Shown here piece after piece: positions 6,327-14,212 of a DNA stretch of 14,226 bases. A program made the translations under genes and the position numbers. The notes below the pieces were generated by a model, which saw nothing but the letters and a program-made list of their open reading frames with translations, was not told the origin of the DNA and made no database searches. This DNA is from Bacteroidota bacterium (GTDB taxonomy: Bacteria; Bacteroidota; Bacteroidia; Bacteroidales; WCHB1-69). Each line of letters opens with the position of its first letter. Position 1 is the first letter of the stretch. The stretch spans positions 1-14,226 of the forward strand of contig JAEWUL010000098.1 in NCBI GenBank assembly GCA_023459435.1, written 5' to 3'.

Positions 6327-7502
6327 CTAATGTTTCAAAAAATCAATGGCTAATTTTGCAAACATCTGAGAAGAGGTACGTAAAGCTTCTTCGTCAATGT
6401 CAAAGTTACTGGAGTGTAAAGGATGGATCAGATTCTTTTCCGGATTGGCAACACCCACTCTAAAAAATGTTCCCGGCACTTTTTGTAAATAATAACTGAA
6501 ATCTTCTGCTGTTGTTCTCATTGCTAATGAGAGGACCTGCTCTTTCCCCAGAAAGTTTTCAGCAATCTCTATCGCTTTATGAGTTACATCAGGATCATTC
6601 ACCAACATGGGATATCCATGTCTGATATCCACAATACACCTTGCGTTGTATTGATCACAGATCTGGATCGCAACTTCTTCTATCCTTTTTAAAATCAACG
6701 CTCTTTTTGTCTCATCAAACAATCTTAAAGTTCCTGAAAGAAATGCTTTTTCAGGAACGATATTATTGGCTCCATCCGCGATCAATCTGCCAAAATTGAG
6801 CACAAAAGGGGTGTCTGTTGGTTTCATCTTATCAATCTCCTCTTCCCATTTCAATAAAAGTCGGGCAGCAATAGGAATCGGGTTGATCACTTCATGGATC
6901 ATAGCTGCATGCCCCCCTTTTCCAATGATTGTAACATGGATCTCATCAGTAGAAGCCATATATTTACCTGGGCGAAATCCTACATGATTGGCTCTTAAAG
7001 CTGTATCTGCATGCAATCCAAATATGGTATCCACTTTAGGATTTTCCAACACGCCATCTGCGATCATAAAAGGTGCACCCCCTTCGTATCTTTCTTCAGA
7101 AGGTTGAAATATTGCTTTAATGGTTCCTCCAAAATGATCTCTCATATCATTAAGAATCATCAATGCGCCTAATAGAGAGGCCGTATGGAAATCGTGTCCA
7201 CATGCATGCATAACACCATTATGGAGGGAACAATAGGGCTTTGAACTTTGTTCCTGGATGGGTAATGCATCCATATCTGCCCGCAATGCTACACAACGGG
7301 TTCCAGGTAACGCCCCTGATAAGTGAGCTACAATTCCATGACCTGAAACACCTTTTTGGTATGAAAGTCCTAATTGATCCAAAACTTTAGTGATATAATT
7401 TGCTGTCTCTTGCTCCTCTCCTGATAGTTCTGGGTATTGATGAAGATGGCGGCGTATAGCCACCATCTTATCAAAATAGGTATCACTAAGTTTAGATATC
7501 AT
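6327..7502 (-). CDS. M20D-family metal-dependent amidohydrolase
   Basis: This 391-residue cytoplasmic zinc/metal hydrolase belongs to the hippurate hydrolase / N-acyl-amino-acid deacylase group. Visible motifs are RADMDALP (74-81), MHACGHDFHT (98-107) with metal ligands C101 and H103, FQPSEE (132-137) with catalytic and ligand glutamates E136 and E137, GLHAD with H164, and HPLHSSNFD with H363. The insert domain at about 186-295 is the usual dimerisation lid. There is no signal peptide. It removes acyl or aminoacyl groups from an amino acid or small peptide; the exact substrate cannot be read. It starts 3 bases after the S46 peptidase stop, so the two are very likely cotranscribed, suggesting intracellular processing of imported or modified peptides. 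Confidence 0.92.
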   Translation of the reverse strand: MISKLSDTYFDKMVAIRRHLHQYPELSGEEQETANYITKVLDQLGLSYQKGVSGHGIVAHLSGALPGTRCVALRADMDALPIQEQSSKPYCSLHNGVMHACGHDFHTASLLGALMILNDMRDHFGGTIKAIFQPSEERYEGGAPFMIADGVLENPKVDTIFGLHADTALRANHVGFRPGKYMASTDEIHVTIIGKGGHAAMIHEVINPIPIAARLLLKWEEEIDKMKPTDTPFVLNFGRLIADGANNIVPEKAFLSGTLRLFDETKRALILKRIEEVAIQICDQYNARCIVDIRHGYPMLVNDPDVTHKAIEIAENFLGKEQVLSLAMRTTAEDFSYYLQKVPGTFFRVGVANPEKNLIHPLHSSNFDIDEEALRTSSQMFAKLAIDFLKH

Positions 7503-7505
7503 TGG

Positions 7506-9668
7506 TTAATCTTTTACGATGGTCATTTCATCAATCAGATGTTTGGCATCTCCAAATTTATCCACAATAAAAAGAACATACCGAATATCAACTGCTATTG
7601 TTCTTTGTAATTGTGTTTCAAAAAAGATGTCTCCACTCATTGCTTCCCAGTTGCCATCAAAAGCACATCCGATCAGCTGTCCTTTGGCATTAATAACCGG
7701 ACTTCCTGAGTTTCCACCTGTAATATCATTATTGGTTAAGGAACATGTTACCAGTTTCCCATTTTTATCTGCATAAGGTCCAAAATCTTTGGCATTATAT
7801 AGATCTATTATCTTTTTAGGCACATTAAATTCCCAGGAACCTGGTCTGTTTTTGGCAATTAAACCATCTAAAGTTGTGTAATAACGTGCCGTAACGGCAT
7901 CCTTCATTTCGTATCCACCTACTTTACCGTAAGTTAACCTCATCATGCTGTTTGCATTAGGATAAAATAACTTTTCAGGTTGCATCTCCATAATCCCTTT
8001 CATAAAAATTCTGTTGGTTCTGGATAATGCAGTAAATTGTTCATTTAATGGCTCCATTTTTTGAAGGTAAAAATCGTATAGTTGTTCAAACCATTGGAAG
8101 ATCTGATCTTTATCCAACACTTTTGCTGTGGGGTTTTTAACAAATGCCAATAATGCATCCTGATCATCCAAAATAGATTTTTTGAATAGATCTTCTGTCA
8201 TTTTAGTAAAATTCATTTTGTATTTTGCTACGGCTTTATTGAAAAACTCTGGTCTTTGATCAGGTGTTGTTTCGTTATAGTAATATTCAAACATGGCTGC
8301 TGCCACCTTTTTATCCACTTCCACATTGTAATCTTTAAAAAACTTGTTGATTCTTTCCGGCATGCTCGCAACAAAATTCTCAAATCTTCTATATTCTCTG
8401 GATTCTTTATCGATCTCTTTATCATTAAGATAAGGGTACATATTTGAACATAAATTCCACATTGTAAACAATTCACTTCCTGAAAAGATCGCTTCACGAT
8501 ATACAACTCTCATCTTTTCATATTTGGTCATCTCTCCATAAATCCTTTGAAAATCGGAGATTACAGTTCCATATTCAGTCTCTTTCCCGTTTGCTTTAAT
8601 CCATTCCTGGAATCTATTTTCAATGGCTACTTTTTTGTCTATTACTCGATTATTAATAATTTGTTCATTCTGACCAATACTATATTTCCAATAGTTTGAG
8701 ATGGAAGCAGCTTTTGAAGCATACTGAATATCAATTTTTGTATTAGATTGTCTGTATTTATTGATGATCTCCAACTTTTTACCTCTGGCATTAATGATTA
8801 CAGGATTTTGTTGTTCTGTGCTCATTTTTACACCATAAGAGCTGGAATAACGATCCGTTCTTCCAGGAAAACCCATAATCATGGCAAAGTCGTTCTCTTG
8901 AATTCCATTTAATGAGATAGGGAAAAAGAATTTTGGACTCAATGGGATATTTTCAGGGGAGTAGGAAGCTGGATTTCCCTCTTTATCGGTATAAACTCTG
9001 AACATAGAAAAGTCACAGGTATGACGAGGCCACATCCAATTGTCGGTATCCCCACCAAATTTCCCTAAATCATTAGGGGGAGTTCCAACCAATCTAACAT
9101 CCTTATATTCTTGATAAATAAACATATAATATGCATTTCCATTGAACATATTCGCAATCCGTACATCAAATTTCCCTTTTTCTGAATTATCGGATATTAA
9201 TATTTTGGAGCGTTGATCAATGGTATCATTTCTTTCATCTTCAGTCATATCATTTGTTAATCCTGTAAGAAGATATTCACTTACATCTTCCATTCTAATT
9301 AAAAATTTTACCGTCAATCCTTCGCATGGGAGTTCATCCTGACGAGTTTTTGCCCAAAATCCGTTTCTTAAAATGTTATTCTCTTCAGAAGATAAGGCTT
9401 GAATGTTACCGTATCCGCAATGATGATTGGTTAACAACAAACCATCTTTCGAGATGATTTCACCAGTACAACCCCTTCCAAAAATCACAACCCCATCTTT
9501 AATACTACTGTTGTTGATATCATAAATATCCTGGTAAGTTAATTTTAACCCCATAGATTGCATTTGACTCATATTCTTGTTGAGGAGCGTCAACAACCAC
9601 ATCCCCTCATCTGCTTTAACCATCAAAATGGATAGTAACAAACTAATAAATAACGTAATTTTTTTCAT
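7506..9668 (-). CDS. dpp7: S46 dipeptidyl-peptidase, DPP7 type
   Basis: This 720-residue periplasmic serine exopeptidase releases dipeptides from peptide N-termini. The signal peptide covers about residues 1-19 (cleavage after VKA), leaving the family N-terminus DEGMWLL. The triad is H83 in LLTNHHCGYG, D219 in RHTCDFSMFR and S654 in GGNSGSPV. N210 and W211 in DTDNWMWPRH fit the residues that hold the substrate amino terminus. The helical cap spans roughly 290-560. The S1 position after FD is glycine (G672, FDGNWEAM); DPP11 has arginine there and prefers acidic residues, so this enzyme should prefer hydrophobic or small residues. Length is normal. It has its own -7 box and is followed at 3 bases by the M20D hydrolase. 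Confidence 0.94.
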   Translation of the reverse strand: MKKITLFISLLLSILMVKADEGMWLLTLLNKNMSQMQSMGLKLTYQDIYDINNSSIKDGVVIFGRGCTGEIISKDGLLLTNHHCGYGNIQALSSEENNILRNGFWAKTRQDELPCEGLTVKFLIRMEDVSEYLLTGLTNDMTEDERNDTIDQRSKILISDNSEKGKFDVRIANMFNGNAYYMFIYQEYKDVRLVGTPPNDLGKFGGDTDNWMWPRHTCDFSMFRVYTDKEGNPASYSPENIPLSPKFFFPISLNGIQENDFAMIMGFPGRTDRYSSSYGVKMSTEQQNPVIINARGKKLEIINKYRQSNTKIDIQYASKAASISNYWKYSIGQNEQIINNRVIDKKVAIENRFQEWIKANGKETEYGTVISDFQRIYGEMTKYEKMRVVYREAIFSGSELFTMWNLCSNMYPYLNDKEIDKESREYRRFENFVASMPERINKFFKDYNVEVDKKVAAAMFEYYYNETTPDQRPEFFNKAVAKYKMNFTKMTEDLFKKSILDDQDALLAFVKNPTAKVLDKDQIFQWFEQLYDFYLQKMEPLNEQFTALSRTNRIFMKGIMEMQPEKLFYPNANSMMRLTYGKVGGYEMKDAVTARYYTTLDGLIAKNRPGSWEFNVPKKIIDLYNAKDFGPYADKNGKLVTCSLTNNDITGGNSGSPVINAKGQLIGCAFDGNWEAMSGDIFFETQLQRTIAVDIRYVLFIVDKFGDAKHLIDEMTIVKD

Positions 9669-9682
9669 TGAATCTTTTTTTT

Positions 9683-9704
9683 TATTGATTAAGTATTGAT
9701 TAAT
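9683..9704. repeat. Two tandem 11-base units in the S46 leader
   Basis: TATTGATTAAG (9683-9693) is followed directly by TATTGATTAAT (9694-9704), differing only in the last base. The pair lies between the -7 box and the start codon of the S46 gene, so it is probably in the 5' leader. The 11-base spacing puts both copies on the same DNA face. In such AT-rich sequence it could be chance. Confidence 0.45.
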
Positions 9705-9718
9705 TAATAATGAACTGA

Positions 9719-9726
9719 CAAAAATA
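9719..9726 (-). promoter_or_regulatory. -7 element for the S46-M20 operon
   Basis: TATTTTTG on the minus strand matches TAnnTTTG and lies about 50 bases upstream of the S46 start. It is followed by TCAGTTCATTA. The expected -33 region lacks a clear TTTG. The gap to the preceding 5-alpha-reductase gene has no convincing terminator, so read-through from sppA is possible. Confidence 0.6.
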
Positions 9727-9749
9727 CAAATTTTTCTTCTATAACTTTT

Positions 9750-10541
9750 TTAATATATCCATGGAATAACTCTTTTGATATTTTTTCCTTCAAACTCTTC
9801 CGGAAACTCTTCCCTATACCGTTTATGAATAGAATGAGCACGAGGAACAAGGTTTGCAAAAGTCCATATAAAGAATACAAGTCCGGAAACAGACCAGGTA
9901 AGTATCGCAAACCCAAGCCACTCTATAAGTTCTCCAAAATAGTTGGCACTTGTAACATATTTAAAAAGCCCCCCTTTTGGGAAGTAGTGTTTCGTATCAC
10001 TGGAGTCTTTTCTTAAATGCCTGATGATATAATCGGAATGTAAATTGATGATAAACCCAATGATGAAAAGAATAGTTCCGGCAATAAAGGGAATTGAATA
10101 AAACCATGCTGTTCCATACTGAACAAAAAGCGCTGGAAAATCGGGTAAATACGCCACATGAAAGATCCAGTATCCTTGCATAAATGCATTGAGTATATTG
10201 AATGAAACCCCCATCAACATAATCCCAATGGGCATCTGACTCTTTCCTTTCATTAAAAAAGGAAAGATAAAGACTCTTTGTAAATAGTGGGTCTGGAAAA
10301 TGATTAAAAATACAATGGGCACTAATTCCCATCGATAAGGTGAACTTAACCACATCACCAGCATTAAAACAAAGATGGTCAGTTCCATAAAGAACCATGC
10401 CAGTTTATTATTCATGGTTTTTCCCCACTTTTGAGAGATCAAAATTCCATAACCTGCATTAACGTAATATAAAGCAATAAAGGTGATGACAGCTATTCCT
10501 GTCATCACCCATAGATATATGTAAAATGCACTTAACAACAT
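9750..10541 (-). CDS. Steroid 5-alpha-reductase family membrane protein
   Basis: This 263-residue integral membrane protein has about six to seven TM segments. It is homologous along its whole length to 3-oxo-5-alpha-steroid 4-dehydrogenases (SRD5A1/2), which use NADPH to reduce the 4,5 double bond of 3-oxo-4-ene steroids. WFFMELTIF carries E53, aligned from memory with SRD5A2 E57. THYLQRVF carries Y86, aligned with Y91. The NADPH-side motifs are NLHSDYIIRHLRK (166-178), FPKGGLFKYVTSANYFGE (187-204), EWLGFAILTWS (207-217) and RAHSIHKRYREEFP (234-247). The C-terminus IPWIY also matches. It starts 2 bases after the sppA stop with no Shine-Dalgarno, so translational coupling is likely. The natural substrate is not known; a steroid, bile-acid derivative or another enone lipid are all possible. 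Confidence 0.85.
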   Translation of the reverse strand: MLLSAFYIYLWVMTGIAVITFIALYYVNAGYGILISQKWGKTMNNKLAWFFMELTIFVLMLVMWLSSPYRWELVPIVFLIIFQTHYLQRVFIFPFLMKGKSQMPIGIMLMGVSFNILNAFMQGYWIFHVAYLPDFPALFVQYGTAWFYSIPFIAGTILFIIGFIINLHSDYIIRHLRKDSSDTKHYFPKGGLFKYVTSANYFGELIEWLGFAILTWSVSGLVFFIWTFANLVPRAHSIHKRYREEFPEEFEGKNIKRVIPWIY

Positions 10542-10543
10542 CG

Positions 10544-12349
10544 TTAGTTTATATCAATCACCAAAGGGAGGCGAGCTTGAACTCCTTTTAAGTGTAGGAT
10601 ATCTTTCATGGCATCAAAAGCGAAATAGAGTTCGCCAAACTGTTCTTTTAAAGCTATTTGCATTTTTGCTTCTCTGCTTGTATTGAACATTTTGTCAAAC
10701 CAGTTGGATCGAGATGGATATTCTAAAATTCCATAGTCAGTGATTTTGGCTAATTCTGCAGCTTTTGCTATGGCGACTTTTAAATCTCCTAATTGATCCA
10801 CTAACCCCAATTCTACAGCACGAACACCTGACCATACTCTACCTTCACCGATTTTATCCACATCTTCAACAGAGAGGCCTCTTCCGACAGCTACTCTATT
10901 AATAAATAATGAATACACATCTTCAATAGTAACTTTGATTTTGTTGAGCTCAAATTCATTTAACAATCTACCGGTACCATAGTCTGAATGTTGGTTTGTA
11001 GACACAACATCAAAAGTGATTCCTAATTTATTCTTCAACATATTTTGCACACTGGGGATCAATCCAAATACACCTATCGATCCGGTTAAAGTTGTGGGCT
11101 GAGCGATAATAGCATCTGAATTACAAGAAATATAATAACCCCCTGATGCAGCATAATCCCCCATCGATGTTACGATGATTTTACCCGATTTTTTAGCTAA
11201 TTCAATTTCATTCCAAATCGCTTCAGACGCCAAAGCACTCCCACCGGGGGAATTGACTCTGATCACAATGGCTTTAACTTTATCATTGGTATACGCTTTA
11301 CGAAGCTCTTTACAAAATGTAACTGATCCAATATTGGTTTCATCTCCTGTTCCATCTACGATATCTCCCACAGCATATACAATGGCAATATTGTTCTCTT
11401 TCTTAACATGGGATATCCCTTTTCTGTAGTCATTGACAGAAATATAATTGATCTTCTTGTCTGATTTGAGCTCAAGCATATTTCTTAAAGTGTTTTCATA
11501 CGTAGAATAATAACCTATAGAGTCCACCATACGTAATGAAAGAGATGTTTCAGCCGTATTGGATAAAAGATTATCTGCTATAATATTCAATGAATCAACA
11601 GATATTTTTCTGGCTTTAGAGATTTGATTTACGATTACGCTCCACATATCTTTTGAAAGGGACGTGATTTGTTCTCTGTTGGCTTCACTCATTTTATCTA
11701 AAATAAAGGGTTCCACAGCACTTTTAAACGTCCCGTGCCTAACCACCTGAACATCCACATTTAACTTTTCGAGCAACCCTTTAAAAAACATCGTTTTAAA
11801 CGCAATCCCTTTAAAATCAACGGATCCTAGTCTGTTCAAATAAATCTTATCCGCAACCGTTGAAATAAAATACCCTTTTTGAGTATAGAAATCGCCATAA
11901 GCATATATAAATTTCCCCGATTCCTTGAACCGTTCGAGAGCCATATAAATCTCCTCTAAAGTAGCCATACTAGCCATTACAGTAGATAATTCAAGACTTA
12001 TCCCTTTAATTTTTGGATTGGTGGCAGCATGATCTATACTTTTGATGATATCATCCAATCCTACATTTGAATTGGAAAAATTTTCAAATGCAGTATTTTC
12101 AAATGGATTCTCCTCTCCCCGTTCAGCAATAGCTGTACTAAAAGATAACTTTAATATGGAATTATCAGAAACAGAGGGCGTAGGTGAAGAAGAGATACTC
12201 GCTACAATTCCAAAAAAGAATACCAATGATAATATGGATAGAACTATTGAAGATAAGAAGAAGCCTAACATTGAGCCTAATACGATTCTCCAAAATTTTC
12301 TACTACCTGATTCACGTCTAGGGGGATTAACCCCAATCATTTGATTCAT
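10544..12349 (-). CDS. sppA: Signal peptide peptidase SppA, long form
   Basis: This 601-residue membrane-anchored protease cleaves leftover signal peptides in the inner membrane. One TM anchor lies at about 23-50 after a basic N-terminus. Two SppA domains follow, as in E. coli (618 residues). The N-terminal domain supplies the general base K209 (HGTFKSAVEPF), the same number as in E. coli. The C-terminal domain supplies the nucleophile S402 in GDYAASGGYYIS, preceded by RVNSPGGS (364-371) and followed by TGSIGVFG. Both catalytic residues are present and length is normal. A -7 box lies about 50 bases upstream. Start M1 is chosen, but M4 is also possible; neither has a Shine-Dalgarno. The 5-alpha-reductase gene follows 2 bases after its stop. 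Confidence 0.94.
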   Translation of the reverse strand: MNQMIGVNPPRRESGSRKFWRIVLGSMLGFFLSSIVLSILSLVFFFGIVASISSSPTPSVSDNSILKLSFSTAIAERGEENPFENTAFENFSNSNVGLDDIIKSIDHAATNPKIKGISLELSTVMASMATLEEIYMALERFKESGKFIYAYGDFYTQKGYFISTVADKIYLNRLGSVDFKGIAFKTMFFKGLLEKLNVDVQVVRHGTFKSAVEPFILDKMSEANREQITSLSKDMWSVIVNQISKARKISVDSLNIIADNLLSNTAETSLSLRMVDSIGYYSTYENTLRNMLELKSDKKINYISVNDYRKGISHVKKENNIAIVYAVGDIVDGTGDETNIGSVTFCKELRKAYTNDKVKAIVIRVNSPGGSALASEAIWNEIELAKKSGKIIVTSMGDYAASGGYYISCNSDAIIAQPTTLTGSIGVFGLIPSVQNMLKNKLGITFDVVSTNQHSDYGTGRLLNEFELNKIKVTIEDVYSLFINRVAVGRGLSVEDVDKIGEGRVWSGVRAVELGLVDQLGDLKVAIAKAAELAKITDYGILEYPSRSNWFDKMFNTSREAKMQIALKEQFGELYFAFDAMKDILHLKGVQARLPLVIDIN

Positions 12350-12399
12350 AATTATTTAATTTAATATTGTTTTGTTTTTAAAACCAAAAAATGAAACCG

Positions 12400-12407
12400 C
12401 AAATGTA
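12400..12407 (-). promoter_or_regulatory. -7 element for sppA
   Basis: TACATTTG on the minus strand matches TAnnTTTG about 50 bases upstream of sppA. It is followed by CGGTTTCATTTTTT, a looser relative of the AGTTCATTA seen after three other promoters here. No clear -33 TTTG is visible. Confidence 0.55.
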
Positions 12408-12456
12408 CATGTTTTTTTTATTATTTGGATTCATCCCATACTACATTTTCGATTTT

Positions 12457-12474
12457 AAATGGTTAGTACCATTT
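12457..12474. repeat. Inverted repeat, 7-base arms
   Basis: AAATGGT (12457-12463) and ACCATTT (12468-12474) flank a 4-base loop, TAGT. A few more T residues follow on the plus strand, so it resembles a weak plus-strand terminator. No gene ends nearby, and it lies upstream of both divergent promoters. It could be an operator. Confidence 0.45.
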
Positions 12475-12496
12475 TTTAAAAAATATTACATTATGA

Positions 12497-12525
12497 TTTG
12501 TGGGTTCCGGTATCTATCCCACAAA
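12497..12525. repeat. Inverted repeat, 8-base arms, between sppA and the C69 gene
   Basis: TTTGTGGG (12497-12504) and CCCACAAA (12518-12525) are perfect inverted arms around a 13-base GC-containing centre. No T-run follows on either strand, so an intrinsic terminator is unlikely. It lies about 60 bases upstream of the C69 -7 box and 90 bases upstream of the sppA -7 box, where a regulator could act on either gene. Confidence 0.5.
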
Positions 12526-12584
12526 CTCTTCACTATATCGTCTTTCACTTTTGATCATAATCCTTATAATATGATCTTTTTTTG

Positions 12585-12592
12585 TACTTTTG
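12585..12592 (+). promoter_or_regulatory. -7 element for the C69 dipeptidase
   Basis: TACTTTTG matches TAnnTTTG and ends 15 bases before the ATG at 12608. With the usual start about 6 bases downstream of the box, the leader would be only about 8-10 bases, so translation would begin on a nearly leaderless mRNA. No Shine-Dalgarno fits in this space. No -33 TTTG is seen at normal spacing. Confidence 0.6.
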
Positions 12593-12607
12593 TAAAATTT
12601 TTAACCT

Positions 12608-14212
12608 ATGAATAAACCATTTTTTTCAATCCTACTATTGTCGTTTCTGACTATATTTCAAGCTTTTACTCAAGACAACCTGGATTATGAGATCAGCGGT
12701 TTGATGGAGTGTACCAGCATCACCGTCGGTCGCAAAGCATCTGCAGATGGCTCCGTATATACATCCCATACCGATGATAGCCACAGAACAAGAACCAATA
12801 TTACGGTTGTCCCCGCTCAAAATCACTCTGCTGGCTCTGTAGTTAAAATGTTCAAAAGACAAAATGGGAAAGATGAGTTTGGGAAAATGGCTCATTACGA
12901 AAATATTGAAGTGGGATCTATCCCTCAGGTGCCTTATACCTTTCAGTATTTTAACTCCGCATACCCTTGTATGAATGAAAAGCAAGTGGCCATCGGAGAA
13001 TCCACTTTTTCCCCACGTCCAGAACTCCAATCTGACTCCGGCTTAATCGATTGTCAGAGATTGTGTCAGCTCATTCTGGAAAGATGTTCAACGGCTCGTC
13101 AGGCCATAACCGTTGCTGGTGATCTGTTGAAAAAGTATGGTTGGATAGATGGAGGTGAAGCCCTAACCATTGCCGATAAAAATGAGGTCTGGCACCTCGA
13201 AATCGTGGGCCCCGGTAAAGGGAAAATGGGTGCAGTTTGGGTTGCTCAAAGAGTTCCTGATGATCATGTGTCTGTCAATGCAAATGCATCCACAATTCGG
13301 GAAATTGATTTAAAAAATAAAGATTTCTTCATGGCTTCAGATAATATTTATGCTGTTGCTGAAGAGCATGGTTGGTGGAATAAAACCAAAGGGCCATTTA
13401 ATTTTGCATACGTTTATGCCCCTGAAAGTAGAGCCATGCTGGCCTGTCGCCGCCGTGAATGGAGAGTTTTTGACTTGGTGGCCCCTTCTCTTAAACTCGA
13501 TCCAAATGCTGAAAATTACCCCTTTTCTGTGAAACCGGATTCGTTAATCACTACAGCTAAATTGATGTCCATATTCAGAGATTACTACGAAGGCACCGAA
13601 TACGATATGAGAAAAACGCTAACCGTAACCGATAAAGAAGGGAAAACCGTGATCTCCCCTTTGGCGAACCCTTTTATGAAAGGGGATGAATTAAAATTAC
13701 ATAAAATCAATGGTGGCTGGCATTGGAGAGGAGAACGCGCTATTGCTGTGCACTTTACCGTTTATGCAACCATTTTACAATGTCGCTCTTTCCTACCTGA
13801 TGAGGTGGGCCCTGTTTGCTGGTTTGCTTTAGATAATGTGGCCTCTTCCATTTATGTTCCCTTTTACGCATCGATATCAGATCTTCCTGAAACTTATAAA
13901 ACCGATGGGCGTGCTACCGGATTTAGCAATAAAGCTGCCTGGTGGGCGTTCAATAGATTAGGTACGATCGCTTGCCAGCGCTGGGGTGACATGAAACCCG
14001 TTATTGATCAGGCTTGGATCCCTATGGAAACAGAATTTTTAAACAACCAAAAAATTATCGAAAAACAAGCACTCGAAATGATCAATGAAGGGAAAAAAGA
14101 ACAAGCAGTCCGTTTCTTAACCGACTACAGCAATAAATGTGGAAACCAGGCCGTTACAAAAGCATGGGAAACCGGCGACTTTATCTGGACCACCTTCGAC
14201 GGAAAATGGTAA
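12608..14212 (+). CDS. C69-family dipeptidase, exported
   Basis: This is a 534-residue N-terminal-nucleophile peptidase of the PepD/dipeptidase A group. A signal peptide covers about residues 1-22. A short stretch follows, then MECTSITVGRKASADGS, where C35 is the expected nucleophile exposed by self-cleavage. HTDDSHRTR (54-62) is the conserved segment of exported Bacteroidota members. GWIDGGEALTIADKNEVW (residues about 178-195) and the WHWRGERAI and FALDNV regions also fit the family. It probably splits dipeptides in the periplasm, which would complement the dipeptide-producing S46 enzyme encoded on the other strand. The gene is monocistronic in this window, with its own -7 box and no Shine-Dalgarno. 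The exact signal cleavage site is uncertain. Confidence 0.9.
   Translation: MNKPFFSILLLSFLTIFQAFTQDNLDYEISGLMECTSITVGRKASADGSVYTSHTDDSHRTRTNITVVPAQNHSAGSVVKMFKRQNGKDEFGKMAHYENIEVGSIPQVPYTFQYFNSAYPCMNEKQVAIGESTFSPRPELQSDSGLIDCQRLCQLILERCSTARQAITVAGDLLKKYGWIDGGEALTIADKNEVWHLEIVGPGKGKMGAVWVAQRVPDDHVSVNANASTIREIDLKNKDFFMASDNIYAVAEEHGWWNKTKGPFNFAYVYAPESRAMLACRRREWRVFDLVAPSLKLDPNAENYPFSVKPDSLITTAKLMSIFRDYYEGTEYDMRKTLTVTDKEGKTVISPLANPFMKGDELKLHKINGGWHWRGERAIAVHFTVYATILQCRSFLPDEVGPVCWFALDNVASSIYVPFYASISDLPETYKTDGRATGFSNKAAWWAFNRLGTIACQRWGDMKPVIDQAWIPMETEFLNNQKIIEKQALEMINEGKKEQAVRFLTDYSNKCGNQAVTKAWETGDFIWTTFDGKW

Noticed and set aside
9997..10398. Minus-strand 133-codon frame inside the 5-alpha-reductase gene
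   Set aside because: It is a frame-shifted shadow of a gene whose own frame matches a known family along its full length.
12391..12615. Plus-strand 74-codon frame between sppA and the C69 gene, rich in aromatic and hydrophobic residues
   Set aside because: It overlaps the sppA and C69 promoters and both inverted repeats, has no promoter or ribosome site of its own, and its composition is what AT-rich noncoding DNA gives.
12635..13030. Minus-strand 131-codon frame opposite the C69 gene
   Set aside because: It is antisense to a well-supported peptidase, matches no family I recognise, and has no promoter or ribosome site.
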